Shown in pieces: positions 1 to 6,515 of a stretch of 8,709 nucleotides of DNA. Both the position numbers and the translations under genes were made by a program. Location: contig JAGDXK010000017.1 in the NCBI GenBank assembly GCA_023256405.1, positions 1 to 8,709 on the forward strand. Direction: 5' to 3'. Position 1 is the first letter of the stretch, and every line of letters begins with the position of its first letter. Under the pieces are notes generated by a model. It was not told where the DNA came from. It worked only from the letters and a program-made list of their open reading frames with translations, and made no database searches. This DNA is from Nitrososphaerales archaeon. GTDB lineage: Archaea; Thermoproteota; Nitrososphaeria; Conexivisphaerales; UBA164.

Positions 1-1063
1 GAAAATACTTGAGGTTGATGAAAGACAGAAGCTCATCAGGATCAGGGTTGACAACGAGGATGATCTCTGGGAGCTCTACAACCTGCTTTACTCTGGGGAC
101 ATAGTGATAGGAAGGACGACAAGGGAGGTAAAGACCCAGACTTCCAGCTGGAGAAGACCAGTTACGCTGAGCCTGAAGGTGGAATGGGCGGAAATGCAGC
201 CCATGACCAACAGGCTGAGGATACACGGAATAGTCTTGGAGTCGCCGGAGGATCTTGAAATAAAGGGAAAACATCACACCATCGTCCTGGAGCCCGGCAG
301 CGTTATAACTGTTCTGAAGCCAGAGAGCTGGAACGAGCTTGATCTTAAGAGACTGAAGACAGCCGAGCAGAGGACAGTTTACAACGCCTTGATAGCGTCA
401 ATTGACAGCGAGGACTTTGCGGTCGCAAGGATAACCAACTCTGGCGTTCAGCTACTGTACCAGGAGAAAGTGGAGCTCAGAACTAAGAACAAGGAGGGAT
501 CCCAGGACATCGAGACCCGGGAGCTTAAAAGGATAGGCGAATCCCTGAAGGGGCTCGTGCAGGAGATCAGGCCGCAGGTTCTTATAATTTCTGGGCCATC
601 CATTTACCTGGAGAAGCTGAGGAAGGCCGTGAAGGAGAGGATCGGCGAAATTCGTATGATAGGGGTTGAGACATCCTACGGAGGTTATCCTGGCATTAGA
701 GAGGCTCTGAGCAAGGAGGCGCTGAGGGATGCGCTGAAGGAGAGCGAAGCGTATCAGGAGCAGGAGCTCATGGAGGAGTTCCTCGCCAGAATTGGAAGGG
801 ATGAGCCCGTGGCATATGGCCTAGAACCTGTGGAGCGGGCGTCTGAGATTGGTGCCGTGGAAACCCTTTTGATTGAGCGGGATCTGATGGCGGATCCTGT
901 GATACGCGAAAGGGTAGTTAAAGTAGTCGAAAGGGTTCTCAGCTCCAGGGGCAGAGTAAAGGTTTTCACAAGCAACGATGAGGCAAGGATTTGGCTGAAA
1001 AACATGGGAGGAATAGCTGCACTTCTCAGATACAGAGTTGATCTGAGCCGCCCTCAATTTTAA
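1..1063 (+). CDS. pelA: Pelota, archaeal mRNA surveillance / ribosome rescue factor (5' end cut by window edge)
   Basis: Pelota (Dom34) works in the cytoplasm: it enters the A site of stalled ribosomes and, with an aEF1A-type GTPase and ABCE1, splits them so that the mRNA and peptide can be cleared. The open frame starts at base 2 with K-I-L-E-V-D, the usual residues 2-7 of the family, so base 1 is probably the last base of an ATG/GTG/TTG start and only two bases are missing; the full protein would be about 354 residues, normal for the family. The Sm-like N domain (about 1-128) carries NEDDLWELYNLL and RTTREVK. The central eRF1-like domain has no GGQ, as expected because Pelota does not hydrolyse peptidyl-tRNA. 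The C domain contains AYGLEPVERASEIGAVETLL (about 272-291) and GGIAALLRY. The GTG at 104 is internal. The lipid kinase follows after 30 nt on the same strand. The stop is TAA. Identification is secure. Confidence 0.95.
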   Translation, partial: KILEVDERQKLIRIRVDNEDDLWELYNLLYSGDIVIGRTTREVKTQTSSWRRPVTLSLKVEWAEMQPMTNRLRIHGIVLESPEDLEIKGKHHTIVLEPGSVITVLKPESWNELDLKRLKTAEQRTVYNALIASIDSEDFAVARITNSGVQLLYQEKVELRTKNKEGSQDIETRELKRIGESLKGLVQEIRPQVLIISGPSIYLEKLRKAVKERIGEIRMIGVETSYGGYPGIREALSKEALRDALKESEAYQEQELMEEFLARIGRDEPVAYGLEPVERASEIGAVETLLIERDLMADPVIRERVVKVVERVLSSRGRVKVFTSNDEARIWLKNMGGIAALLRYRVDLSRPQF

Positions 1064-1093
1064 TAAGTGGGCCCTCGAAAGGAAGCTTAAAGC

Positions 1094-1969
1094 TTGAGGG
1101 CGCTGGCCGTAATTAACAGGAGAGCCGGCGGATTTGCGGAGGATAAGCTAAGGGCCATTGAAAAAGCCCTGACTCTGCGGAGGATATACCTTGATAAGCC
1201 AGAATCTGAAAGGATTGTTGATAAATATCTAGTTGAAAGCGAGCTGGTTCTCAGCTGCGGCGGTGACGGCACGTTCAACTATCTTGCGGAGAGGGTTCTC
1301 AGGACAAACGCCAGCGTGCCGCTTGCGTACTGCCCTTTCGGGACAGGAAACGATCTGGGAAGGTCGATAGGAATAAGGAGCCTGGATCAACTGCTGAGCT
1401 CAATAAAGAAGTTCGACCTAAAAAGAATAGATGTTATACGGCTTTCACAGGGCAGCAGAGCCAGATACGTTGTTAACGCGCTAGATTTTGGGGTTGGACC
1501 TGAAATAAGCAGGTTCCTTGAAGAGCACAGGGGGCTGGGCTGGATTTCTATACTTATCGCGCTTCCTCTCAAGCTGCTCCCTGCATCCAGCTTTTTCGTG
1601 AACATAAAGTGCGATGGTGAATACTACAGATGGAGAACTATTGAAACCATCGTGGGCAATGGCAGGTATCTTGGAAGGGGAATAAAGGTGGCCCCACATT
1701 CTTATCTGAACGATGGCTTCATGGACATCTACGTCATTAACCCCTACACCGGGCCCTCGGCCTTTATGAAGCTGAAAACGATATACGATGGCAGCTTTGT
1801 GAAAAAAGGGCACGCGTTTTTCAGATCGTGCAGAACAGCTGAGATCCATGCAGATAGGGATATGTTCGAAATGGACGGAGAGCTTGAGAGCGGGAACCAC
1901 ATCGTTCTGGAGGTTTATGAGAGAAGGCTCGGCGTGCTGGTTGGTGATCATCCTGAAGCGGTCCTGTGA
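1094..1969 (+). CDS. Diacylglycerol kinase-family (DAGK_cat / YegS-like) lipid kinase
   Basis: This 291-residue protein belongs to the diacylglycerol/sphingosine kinase family, which uses ATP to phosphorylate a hydroxyl of a lipid at the inner membrane face. The catalytic domain shows the nucleotide-binding GGDGTFN at 56-62 and the family motif FGTGNDLGRS at 82-91; a C-terminal MDGE (260-263) matches the usual late DGE motif. Archaea have ether lipids, so the true substrate may be an isoprenoid glycerol or another polyprenyl alcohol; the sequence does not tell. No signal peptide or membrane helix is seen. The TTG start is chosen because MRALAVINRRAGG fits the normal family start and nothing better lies upstream. 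It sits 30 nt behind pelota and may be cotranscribed, although TTTAATAA at 1059-1066 could be a weak promoter of its own. The last 22 nt overlap the 3' end of the opposing desulfidase gene. Confidence 0.88.
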   Translation: MRALAVINRRAGGFAEDKLRAIEKALTLRRIYLDKPESERIVDKYLVESELVLSCGGDGTFNYLAERVLRTNASVPLAYCPFGTGNDLGRSIGIRSLDQLLSSIKKFDLKRIDVIRLSQGSRARYVVNALDFGVGPEISRFLEEHRGLGWISILIALPLKLLPASSFFVNIKCDGEYYRWRTIETIVGNGRYLGRGIKVAPHSYLNDGFMDIYVINPYTGPSAFMKLKTIYDGSFVKKGHAFFRSCRTAEIHADRDMFEMDGELESGNHIVLEVYERRLGVLVGDHPEAVL

Positions 1970-3246
1970 GGGCCGCTGGCTGCGAGATAAAGGCTAAGGT
2001 CAACGTATGGAAGCTTTCTTGCAAAGACCCTTACGAGCGATTCGTTAATCTGCCCGATTGATGCATCCTTAATGGTTCTGTAGTTCTCGAGGACCTCGTC
2101 AAGATCCCTTCCAGAAAGGCCCTCGTTTTTGAGCACTGTCGTGCCCACAGCCGCTAAGCTGGCTGCCCTGAAAGCGGTTTCAACCCCAGTCGAAGTCTTG
2201 AGCGAACATGATGGCTTTGCGCCATCGCAGAAAACTCCTCCTAATGATATAATATGATTTATGGCAGCTCTCATGGCTGCGCTCATGTCCCCTCCGGAGA
2301 GCATGTACGCTAGTCCAGCTGCCAGACCAGCTCCGCCCTTGAGCCCAGCACTGCAGAAGGGTGATATATATCCAAGGTACCCCGTCGCGTAGATGGTCGT
2401 GAGCCAGCTCACCATAACCGATACGGATATTGTTTCATCGTCGTATCCCATTTCCTTTCCGTACACGTATATCGGAAGGGTTGAAGTTATCCCCTGATTT
2501 CCAGAGCCGGCCACCGCCATTGCTGGAAGGAGAGAGCCTGACATCCTTGCCTCCACGGCTGCGGAAACTAGCTTGATAGCCCTCTCTCGCGGAGACCCTT
2601 CTGGCAGGCTCCCAGAGTAGCCTCTGTACTTGTTCCTTAGGCCGTCCTCAGCCAGCGCCATGTCAATTCTTGAGGATTCCTGAACGAGCTCCATGAACCT
2701 GCGTGATGAGCTGAGGCTCTCGACATACGCGAGAACCTCTTCAAACCCAATGATCGGCCTTCCATTCTGAAAGAGCCTCTCCAGGGGTATGCCGTCCCCC
2801 TTCTGCTTGGTATAGTCTATGGCCTCCCTTAAGGAGCTGAAGGGAGGACCAACGTATGCCACTTTGTCGTGCTTAGATGATATCAGCGAGGCTTCTCTGT
2901 TAGTTGTTACGTAGATGAATATATCGTCCATCTTAAGAGGATAAACTACTAGATCAAGCGGACCTCTGTAGCGTTCTCTGCTGAAGGCAAGCGTCTGCAG
3001 GCCTTTGGGCTCCGAATTTATAGCCCTCCTTACTGCCTCCTCTATGCCTGAGCCGCCACCGGGAACGCCAGCTGATACGGCGTTTTTGAACGTTCCCTCG
3101 TCCACATAGATCCTCACGCGGTAAGGCTCATCTGATCCACTAGCTGCTAGCGCCACCCCGAGAGCTATAGATGCTACCTCCGTGCAGCCAGCTGAAGGAA
3201 TCACCTCGCTGGAGACTATTTCGCTTAAACATTCCTCGCACTCCAT
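1948..3246 (-). CDS. L-cysteine desulfidase (CyuA/UPF0597, serine dehydratase alpha-like), [4Fe-4S]
   Basis: The family splits L-cysteine into sulfide, ammonia and pyruvate with a labile [4Fe-4S] cluster, the reaction shown for Methanocaldococcus jannaschii MJ1025; E. coli CyuA is related. Read from ATG 3246 the protein has 432 residues. The cluster ligands are visible as C21 in SAGCTE, C298 in FCSAG, and C340/C347 in CDGAKPSC; the CX6C spacing fits the family. GSGNQGI (248-254) is another conserved stretch. An upstream in-frame ATG at 3297 would add 17 lysine-rich residues, but a TATA box lies 25 nt before ATG 3246, which points to a leaderless mRNA starting there. The N-terminus also has an extra CEEC at 3-6 that I do not know from the family. 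The gene is divergent from upp and overlaps the lipid kinase by 22 nt at its 3' end. Some family members prefer other amino acids, so the cysteine substrate is inferred. Confidence 0.9.
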   Translation of the reverse strand: MECEECLSEIVSSEVIPSAGCTEVASIALGVALAASGSDEPYRVRIYVDEGTFKNAVSAGVPGGGSGIEEAVRRAINSEPKGLQTLAFSRERYRGPLDLVVYPLKMDDIFIYVTTNREASLISSKHDKVAYVGPPFSSLREAIDYTKQKGDGIPLERLFQNGRPIIGFEEVLAYVESLSSSRRFMELVQESSRIDMALAEDGLRNKYRGYSGSLPEGSPRERAIKLVSAAVEARMSGSLLPAMAVAGSGNQGITSTLPIYVYGKEMGYDDETISVSVMVSWLTTIYATGYLGYISPFCSAGLKGGAGLAAGLAYMLSGGDMSAAMRAAINHIISLGGVFCDGAKPSCSLKTSTGVETAFRAASLAAVGTTVLKNEGLSGRDLDEVLENYRTIKDASIGQINESLVRVFARKLPYVDLSLYLAASGPHRTASG

Positions 3247-3267
3247 AAGTGCACTCGCTTTCTGAAG

Positions 3268-3275
3268 TTTATAAC
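3268..3275 (-). promoter_or_regulatory. TATA box of the L-cysteine desulfidase gene
   Basis: On the minus strand this reads GTTATAAA, centred about 25 nt before ATG 3246. That is the normal archaeal spacing from TATA box to transcription start, so the mRNA probably begins at or next to the ATG. This decides the start codon in favour of 3246 over 3297. It is inferred from spacing and composition only. Confidence 0.6.
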
Positions 3276-3301
3276 GTTTGCCTTGCTTATTTTTCAAAAG
3301 G

Positions 3302-3308
3302 CTTAAAG
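3302..3308 (+). promoter_or_regulatory. TATA box of upp
   Basis: CTTAAAG, preceded by the purine-rich AAAAGG that could act as a BRE, is centred 28 nt before ATG 3333. It gives a leader of only a few bases, and no Shine-Dalgarno sequence is present. It shares the 86-nt spacer 3247-3332 with the opposite desulfidase promoter. Confidence 0.55.
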
Positions 3309-3332
3309 GATCGAACGCACGGAAAATCTTGA

Positions 3333-3995
3333 ATGAGCGATAACGTGGTAGTTATAAAGCACAACATGGCACAGGCTATACTGACAAGGCTAAGGGACAG
3401 AAACACAGGGCAGGTTGAGTTCAGAAGCGGACTTATCGCTCTGGGAAGGATAATCGGGTATGAAATAGTAAACGAGCTGGAGGCTGAGCCGATTGAGGTC
3501 GAGACTCCGCTCGGTGTCAGGGCTATGGGCATCAGAATACCTGACCTCGATCACGTGGTGATAGTTCAGATTTTGAGGGCTGCAATGCCACTAGCCCAGG
3601 GCCTCGTTGAAATATTCAGCAACGCAAGGGTTGGCGTCGTAAGCGCAAAGAGGGTTGAGAGCTCGCACGTTCCGGGATCTCTGGAATTTGAAGTGGATGT
3701 GGACTATGTAAGGGTGCCAAAGATAAGAAGCGAGGACGTCCTGATAGTAGCCGATCCGATGCTGGCCACCGGCTCAACTATAGTGGCCGTTCTGGACAAA
3801 ATCCTTACTTATGGCTCGCCTAAGAGAACCATAATAGCGTCAGTAATAGGCACGGAGTATGGCATAAGAAAGGTAAGGGAGAGGTTTCCAGACGTGAAGA
3901 TATACGCTGTAGCGCTGGATCCGGCACTTAATGAAATGGGATACATAGTGCCTGGGCTTGGAGACGCTGGAGATAGAGCCTTTGGAAGCGGATAA
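3333..3995 (+). CDS. upp: Uracil phosphoribosyltransferase
   Basis: This enzyme joins uracil to PRPP to give UMP and pyrophosphate, the main step of uracil salvage in the cytoplasm. The 220-residue length is typical. The PRPP-binding loop is LIVADPMLATGST at 137-149 and the uracil-binding stretch is GYIVPGLGDAGDRAFG at 203-218, at the very C-terminus as expected. ILRAAMP (80-86) corresponds to the ILRAG(L/M) region, with Ala in place of the common Gly. The ATG start at 3333 fits a TATA box 28 nt upstream and an almost leaderless mRNA. It stands alone: the desulfidase is divergent and the MscS-type gene is convergent, ending 29 nt away. Archaeal UPRTs are often controlled by GTP and CTP; this cannot be seen here. 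Confidence 0.95.
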   Translation: MSDNVVVIKHNMAQAILTRLRDRNTGQVEFRSGLIALGRIIGYEIVNELEAEPIEVETPLGVRAMGIRIPDLDHVVIVQILRAAMPLAQGLVEIFSNARVGVVSAKRVESSHVPGSLEFEVDVDYVRVPKIRSEDVLIVADPMLATGSTIVAVLDKILTYGSPKRTIIASVIGTEYGIRKVRERFPDVKIYAVALDPALNEMGYIVPGLGDAGDRAFGSG

Positions 3996-3997
3996 AC

Positions 3998-4004
3998 AAA
4001 AAAA
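3998..4004 (-). terminator. Oligo-T terminator after the MscS-type gene
   Basis: Seven A residues on the plus strand read as a T7 tract on the minus strand, 20 nt past the TAA stop at 4025. Archaeal RNA polymerase commonly stops at such tracts without a hairpin. The tract lies directly behind the upp stop codon, so it separates the two convergent genes. In the upp direction only a weak TTCCTTTTA (about 4020-4027) is available. Confidence 0.45.
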
Positions 4005-4024
4005 TTGATAGCAGTTAGTTCCTT

Positions 4025-4690
4025 TTACTGCTTCTGCTGTTGCTGCTGTGGCTGAACTGGTGGCAGCAGATATATCTTGTTTCCTATGATGGAGCTGCTC
4101 GGGATGAGCACCTTAGTTGTTCCATCCATCTTCTTCAAAGTTGTGAAGAGGATTCCCACGTCCTCCACGATTCCCTCCTCGCCCACTATGTTGACGTGAT
4201 CGTTTATCCTGAAGGCCCTGATTATCAGCAGAAAGACCCCGGCAACAGCCTGACCCATTACTTGCTGCGTTGCAAAGCCTATGACTATTCCGAGGAAGCC
4301 GCCCACGCTAACTCCAGCAAGGCCTCCCCCAATTGCCCCAGCTATAGCCGTGATAAGGGCACCTATTCCAATCAGAAGGAACACGTTCCTGAAGGCCCTT
4401 GCAACGTCGTGGGGGTACTTGATCCTCATGAAGTGGTATATTGTATCGGCAAAGGCTACCACTATTAAGTAGCCAAAGATAAGAGTAAGGCCGACGTTTA
4501 AGTAGATCTGGTATGGTTTAAGTACTGGAATTACGTTGAGCATGAGCCACTGAATTGCTGCCATAACCAGGGCGTAGATTAAGATGTAGACGATGAGCTT
4601 TGTGAGCGCCCTCACGTATCCGGCCCTGAGTATTGCCGGCGTCGTTGCAGATTGTGTGCTTTCTTTAACGTTTTGATTAACAGAAGACAT
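4025..4690 (-). CDS. Compact MscS-family mechanosensitive channel with glutamine-rich C-terminus
   Basis: MscS channels open under membrane tension and release small solutes during osmotic downshock. The 221-residue protein has hydrophobic segments at about 28-55, 62-86 and 103-124, and a pore-like glycine/alanine-rich helix at about 128-158 containing GFATQQVMGQAVAGV. The short beta domain follows: FRINDHVNIVGEEGIVEDVGILFTT and the conserved IPSS at 197-200. It lacks the large alpha/beta vestibule domain of E. coli MscS (286 residues) and instead ends in PPVQPQQQQQKQ, encoded by imperfect CAG/CAA repeats. The N-terminal 20 residues are Ser/Thr/Gln-rich and polar. ATG 4690 is the start; a TATA-like element lies about 31 nt upstream. 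It is 147 nt downstream of apt on the same strand but seems to have its own promoter. Family membership is firm; mechanosensitivity is inferred. Confidence 0.88.
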   Translation of the reverse strand: MSSVNQNVKESTQSATTPAILRAGYVRALTKLIVYILIYALVMAAIQWLMLNVIPVLKPYQIYLNVGLTLIFGYLIVVAFADTIYHFMRIKYPHDVARAFRNVFLLIGIGALITAIAGAIGGGLAGVSVGGFLGIVIGFATQQVMGQAVAGVFLLIIRAFRINDHVNIVGEEGIVEDVGILFTTLKKMDGTTKVLIPSSSIIGNKIYLLPPVQPQQQQQKQ

Positions 4691-4717
4691 TTCTCAGTTA
4701 TAATTTTAAAACAACCC

Positions 4718-4725
4718 CTTTAAAA
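4718..4725 (-). promoter_or_regulatory. TATA-like box of the MscS-type gene
   Basis: The minus strand reads TTTTAAAG, centred about 31 nt before ATG 4690, which would give a leader of roughly 6 nt. A second A/T block nearer the start (about 4699-4710) is too close to be the TATA box. The adjoining T6 run on the minus strand (4722-4727) could also end transcripts coming from apt. Confidence 0.4.
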
Positions 4726-4741
4726 AACTTACGTTATTTAT

Positions 4742-4837
4742 GTCATGTCCGTCGTTTTATGATGGAGCAGCTCCAGCCAAGGTAACCCTCAAGACCTCGG
4801 AGCCCTAGCCCTTTTAGGACGATGAGGAGGTCGGAAA
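4742..4837 (-). other. Hairpin-rich spacer after apt, function unknown
   Basis: The 147-nt gap between apt and the MscS-type gene is A/T-rich only near the latter. The rest is as G/C-rich as coding DNA and holds two inverted repeats: TGGAG-CAG-CTCCA at 4763-4775, and GACCTC (4793-4798) with GAGGTC (4827-4832), enclosing a smaller CCTA/TAGG stem at 4804-4818. It could be a 3' untranslated structure of apt mRNA or a small RNA. I see no tRNA features and no proper C/D-box pair. One minus-strand frame is open here but has no convincing start, so I do not call a gene. Confidence 0.3.
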
Positions 4838-5368
4838 CTAATAATAATCCACCAGGTTGAAGATCCTGTGGCCCTTGAGCCTCTCTCTTCCGTTAAGATA
4901 GTTCAGCACCACTATGTATGCTAGACCAGCAACCTTTCCTCCCAGCTGGCCGATCAGATCTATTGCGGCAAGCGTGGTGCCCCCGGTTGCCAGCAGGTCA
5001 TCAACTATGAGCACGCTCTCCCCATGCTTAATCGCGTCCTCATGGGCCTCTATTGTCTCCCTCCCGTACTCAAGCTCGTATGTTACGCTTTTCTTCCTCC
5101 ATGGAAGCTTTCCTGCCTTTCTGATTGGGACAAAGCCAACGCCCAGCATCTTCGCAAGGGGCGCGCCAACTATAAACCCCCTAGCTTCTATGGCCGCAAC
5201 CTTGTCAATCCTGAGCCCCTTGACCATTAAATAGAGCGAATCAATAGTATACTGAAAGGCCTCCGAGCTCGCAAAGAGCGGGGTTAGATCCCTGAATATA
5301 ACCCCCTTAACAGGATAATCAGGTATGTCCCTTATGTACCTTTTTAGCTCTTCCGGGCTCTTTATCAC
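4838..5368 (-). CDS. apt: Adenine phosphoribosyltransferase
   Basis: The enzyme converts adenine and PRPP to AMP and pyrophosphate, salvaging adenine in the cytoplasm. The 176-residue length is typical. Visible landmarks are IPDYPVKGVIFRDLTPL (15-31), the EARGF loop (61-65), the flexible-loop region around 88-105, and the PRPP-binding motif VLIVDDLLATGGTT at 119-132. The GTG start at 5368 fits the family N-terminus (MIKSPEELKRYIRDIPDYP), and a strong TATA box 26 nt upstream predicts a leaderless transcript beginning at this GTG. It is the last gene of the CBS/Mut7-C/apt cluster, 25 nt behind the RNase stop codon. It can therefore be made both from the cluster transcript and from its own promoter. 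The identification is secure. Confidence 0.95.
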   Translation of the reverse strand: MIKSPEELKRYIRDIPDYPVKGVIFRDLTPLFASSEAFQYTIDSLYLMVKGLRIDKVAAIEARGFIVGAPLAKMLGVGFVPIRKAGKLPWRKKSVTYELEYGRETIEAHEDAIKHGESVLIVDDLLATGGTTLAAIDLIGQLGGKVAGLAYIVVLNYLNGRERLKGHRIFNLVDYY

Positions 5369-5390
5369 TCCTAAATTTATGTGCTGTTTT

Positions 5391-5399
5391 TATTTAAAG
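5391..5399 (-). promoter_or_regulatory. apt: Internal TATA box for apt, overlapping the stop codon of the Mut7-C gene
   Basis: The minus strand reads CTTTAAATA, close to the archaeal consensus and centred about 26 nt before the GTG start of apt. The TAA stop of the upstream RNase gene (5396-5394) lies inside the box. This suggests apt has separate, leaderless expression. Confidence 0.6.
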
Positions 5400-5888
5400 T
5401 TTAGTTTCAAGCGCTTCCTTAAGCTTATCAACCGTTGCGTTTATGCTCTTCCAGTGAGAGCCATACCAGTAGATCTTTCCGCATGATGTGCAGACGTAGA
5501 ACTCACGGTATCTCCTTTTGGTGCTTGACGGAATGAGATTGCTCGAAACCACCTCATCCCTGCTCATCCTCCGCAGAGGGCCGTTGCAAACTGTGCATCG
5601 CACTGCAATGGCCTTAGGCCTCATGCCCAGCTCGGAGAAGACCCTTCTAAGGGCTTCAATTTCATCATCTGCCCTCTCTATGAATATGACCCTTCTGTTG
5701 CGAAGGACCGACTTCCTGTAAAGCTCCCTGTCGCAGGTCAGGAGTATCCTTTCCTGAAAATTGTGGAGAAGGCCCTCATCATCACCTGCCCTGTAGTATA
5801 GGGTATCAAAGCCGAAGAGTCTCAGCTTCCTGGCGAGGTTGCCAAGCATTGAGTCGGTGATAAAGGAAATCCTAGGCCTCCCTGGCAA
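5394..5888 (-). CDS. Mut7-C domain protein: PIN-like RNase with zinc ribbon
   Basis: The 164-residue protein matches the Mut7-C family, a PIN-like nuclease fold followed by a zinc ribbon; members are predicted RNases acting in RNA turnover, and the natural substrate is unknown. The nuclease part opens with FITDSMLGNLARKLRLFGFDT, where D12 fits the first catalytic acidic residue, and continues to LLTCDREL with D53. The ribbon uses C98 and C101 (RCTVCNGPL) and C133 and C136 (CTSCGKIYW), ending in the family signature YGSHW. The start is TTG at 5888, supported by GGAGGG four nt upstream and by the family N-terminus. It lies 9 nt behind the CBS gene, whose TAG stop directly precedes that Shine-Dalgarno sequence, so the two are very likely translated from one mRNA. 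Length and motifs look complete. Confidence 0.88.
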   Translation of the reverse strand: MPGRPRISFITDSMLGNLARKLRLFGFDTLYYRAGDDEGLLHNFQERILLTCDRELYRKSVLRNRRVIFIERADDEIEALRRVFSELGMRPKAIAVRCTVCNGPLRRMSRDEVVSSNLIPSSTKRRYREFYVCTSCGKIYWYGSHWKSINATVDKLKEALETKL

Positions 5889-5892
5889 GAAG

Positions 5893-5898
5893 CCCTCC
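5893..5898 (-). promoter_or_regulatory. Shine-Dalgarno site for the Mut7-C gene
   Basis: The minus strand reads GGAGGG four nt before the TTG start at 5888, immediately after the first stop base of the CBS gene. It is one of the few clear ribosome-binding sites in a window where most genes look leaderless, as expected for an internal operon gene, and it supports the TTG start. Confidence 0.65.
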
Positions 5899-6470
5899 TA
5901 CACCTTTCCGTAAAGCTCCTCCCTACACTCTTCACAGAGAAACCTTCCATCTATCTCAAGAAGGAAATCGGACCACTGCCCGCAGTTGTCGCAGTATCCT
6001 GATATGAACCTCCTTGTTCCTCCTCCCCTGTAGCTCTTAAGCTGAACCTTTTCTGAGGCTATGTCCATGAGCTCTGGGAACACGCTGATTATGTCGGTCA
6101 TGGAGATTATCCCGACCAGCTCATCCTTATAAACAACACCAAGCCTCTTGACACCGTATTTGTTCATAAGCCTTGCGGCGTCCATAAGAGAGCTCTCCGC
6201 CTTAACAGTTATAAGGGGGGATGACATCACCTCGGAAACCTTCACTGAGCTTGGAATAAGATCCTTGCTCACCACCTTCTTTATTATATCGCCTTCCGTA
6301 AGTATACCTATTGGCTGGCCTCTCTCCATGACCACGGCGCTACCTACCCTTGCCTCGCTCATCTTCTTTGCGGCATCGAGGACCGTGTCGCTCGGGCTCA
6401 CACTTATAACGGGTGAGCTCATGACCTCTCTGACTTTGACGCTCAGCGAAATCCCGTGCTCAAACGCCAT
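5898..6470 (-). CDS. Tandem CBS-domain protein with C-terminal zinc ribbon
   Basis: Two CBS domains (about 12-66 and 77-132) are clear from repeated motifs: VREVMSSPVISVSP...VGSAVVMERGQPIGILTEGDII and VSEVMSSPLITVKA...LGVVYKDELVGIISMTDII. CBS pairs usually bind AMP, ATP, SAM or similar ligands. A zinc ribbon follows, with C160-x2-C163 (CDNC) and C179-x2-C182 (CEEC), giving a 190-residue architecture known in archaea, with no proven role. It may be a nucleotide-sensing regulator that contacts RNA, DNA or protein through the ribbon; this is inference. ATG 6470 is preferred to the in-frame TTG at 6479 because a TATA box is centred about 30 nt upstream of that ATG. It heads the cluster with the Mut7-C RNase and apt. 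No membrane segments or truncation are seen. Confidence 0.88.
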   Translation of the reverse strand: MAFEHGISLSVKVREVMSSPVISVSPSDTVLDAAKKMSEARVGSAVVMERGQPIGILTEGDIIKKVVSKDLIPSSVKVSEVMSSPLITVKAESSLMDAARLMNKYGVKRLGVVYKDELVGIISMTDIISVFPELMDIASEKVQLKSYRGGGTRRFISGYCDNCGQWSDFLLEIDGRFLCEECREELYGKV

Positions 6471-6495
6471 TACATTCAACTTTAAAACCGCGCCC

Positions 6496-6504
6496 CTTTT
6501 ATAT
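6496..6504 (-). promoter_or_regulatory. TATA box of the CBS/Mut7-C/apt cluster
   Basis: The minus strand reads ATATAAAAG within a longer A/T block (6495-6508), a near-ideal archaeal box centred about 30 nt before ATG 6470. The predicted transcript starts near 6475, leaving about five nt of leader. A second candidate, TTTTAAAG, lies too close to the start codon. Confidence 0.6.
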
Positions 6505-6515
6505 TTTACCTCGAT

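Noticed and set aside
1083..1095. Two adjacent AAGCTT palindromes at the lipid kinase start codon
   Set aside because: They could form only a very short hairpin; two six-base palindromes next to each other are not enough to claim a regulatory site.
1481..1951. A 156-codon open frame on the minus strand
   Set aside because: It lies wholly opposite the lipid kinase, shows no family motif, and is rich in residues typical of antisense reading.
4040..4468. A 142-codon plus-strand frame
   Set aside because: It is antisense to the MscS-type gene, whose membrane segments and conserved motifs explain the region fully.
4757..4835. A C/D-box guide RNA or a tRNA in the spacer after apt
   Set aside because: ATGATGG and GATGA resemble box C, but no matching CTGA boxes at usual spacing were found, and there is no T-loop or cloverleaf.
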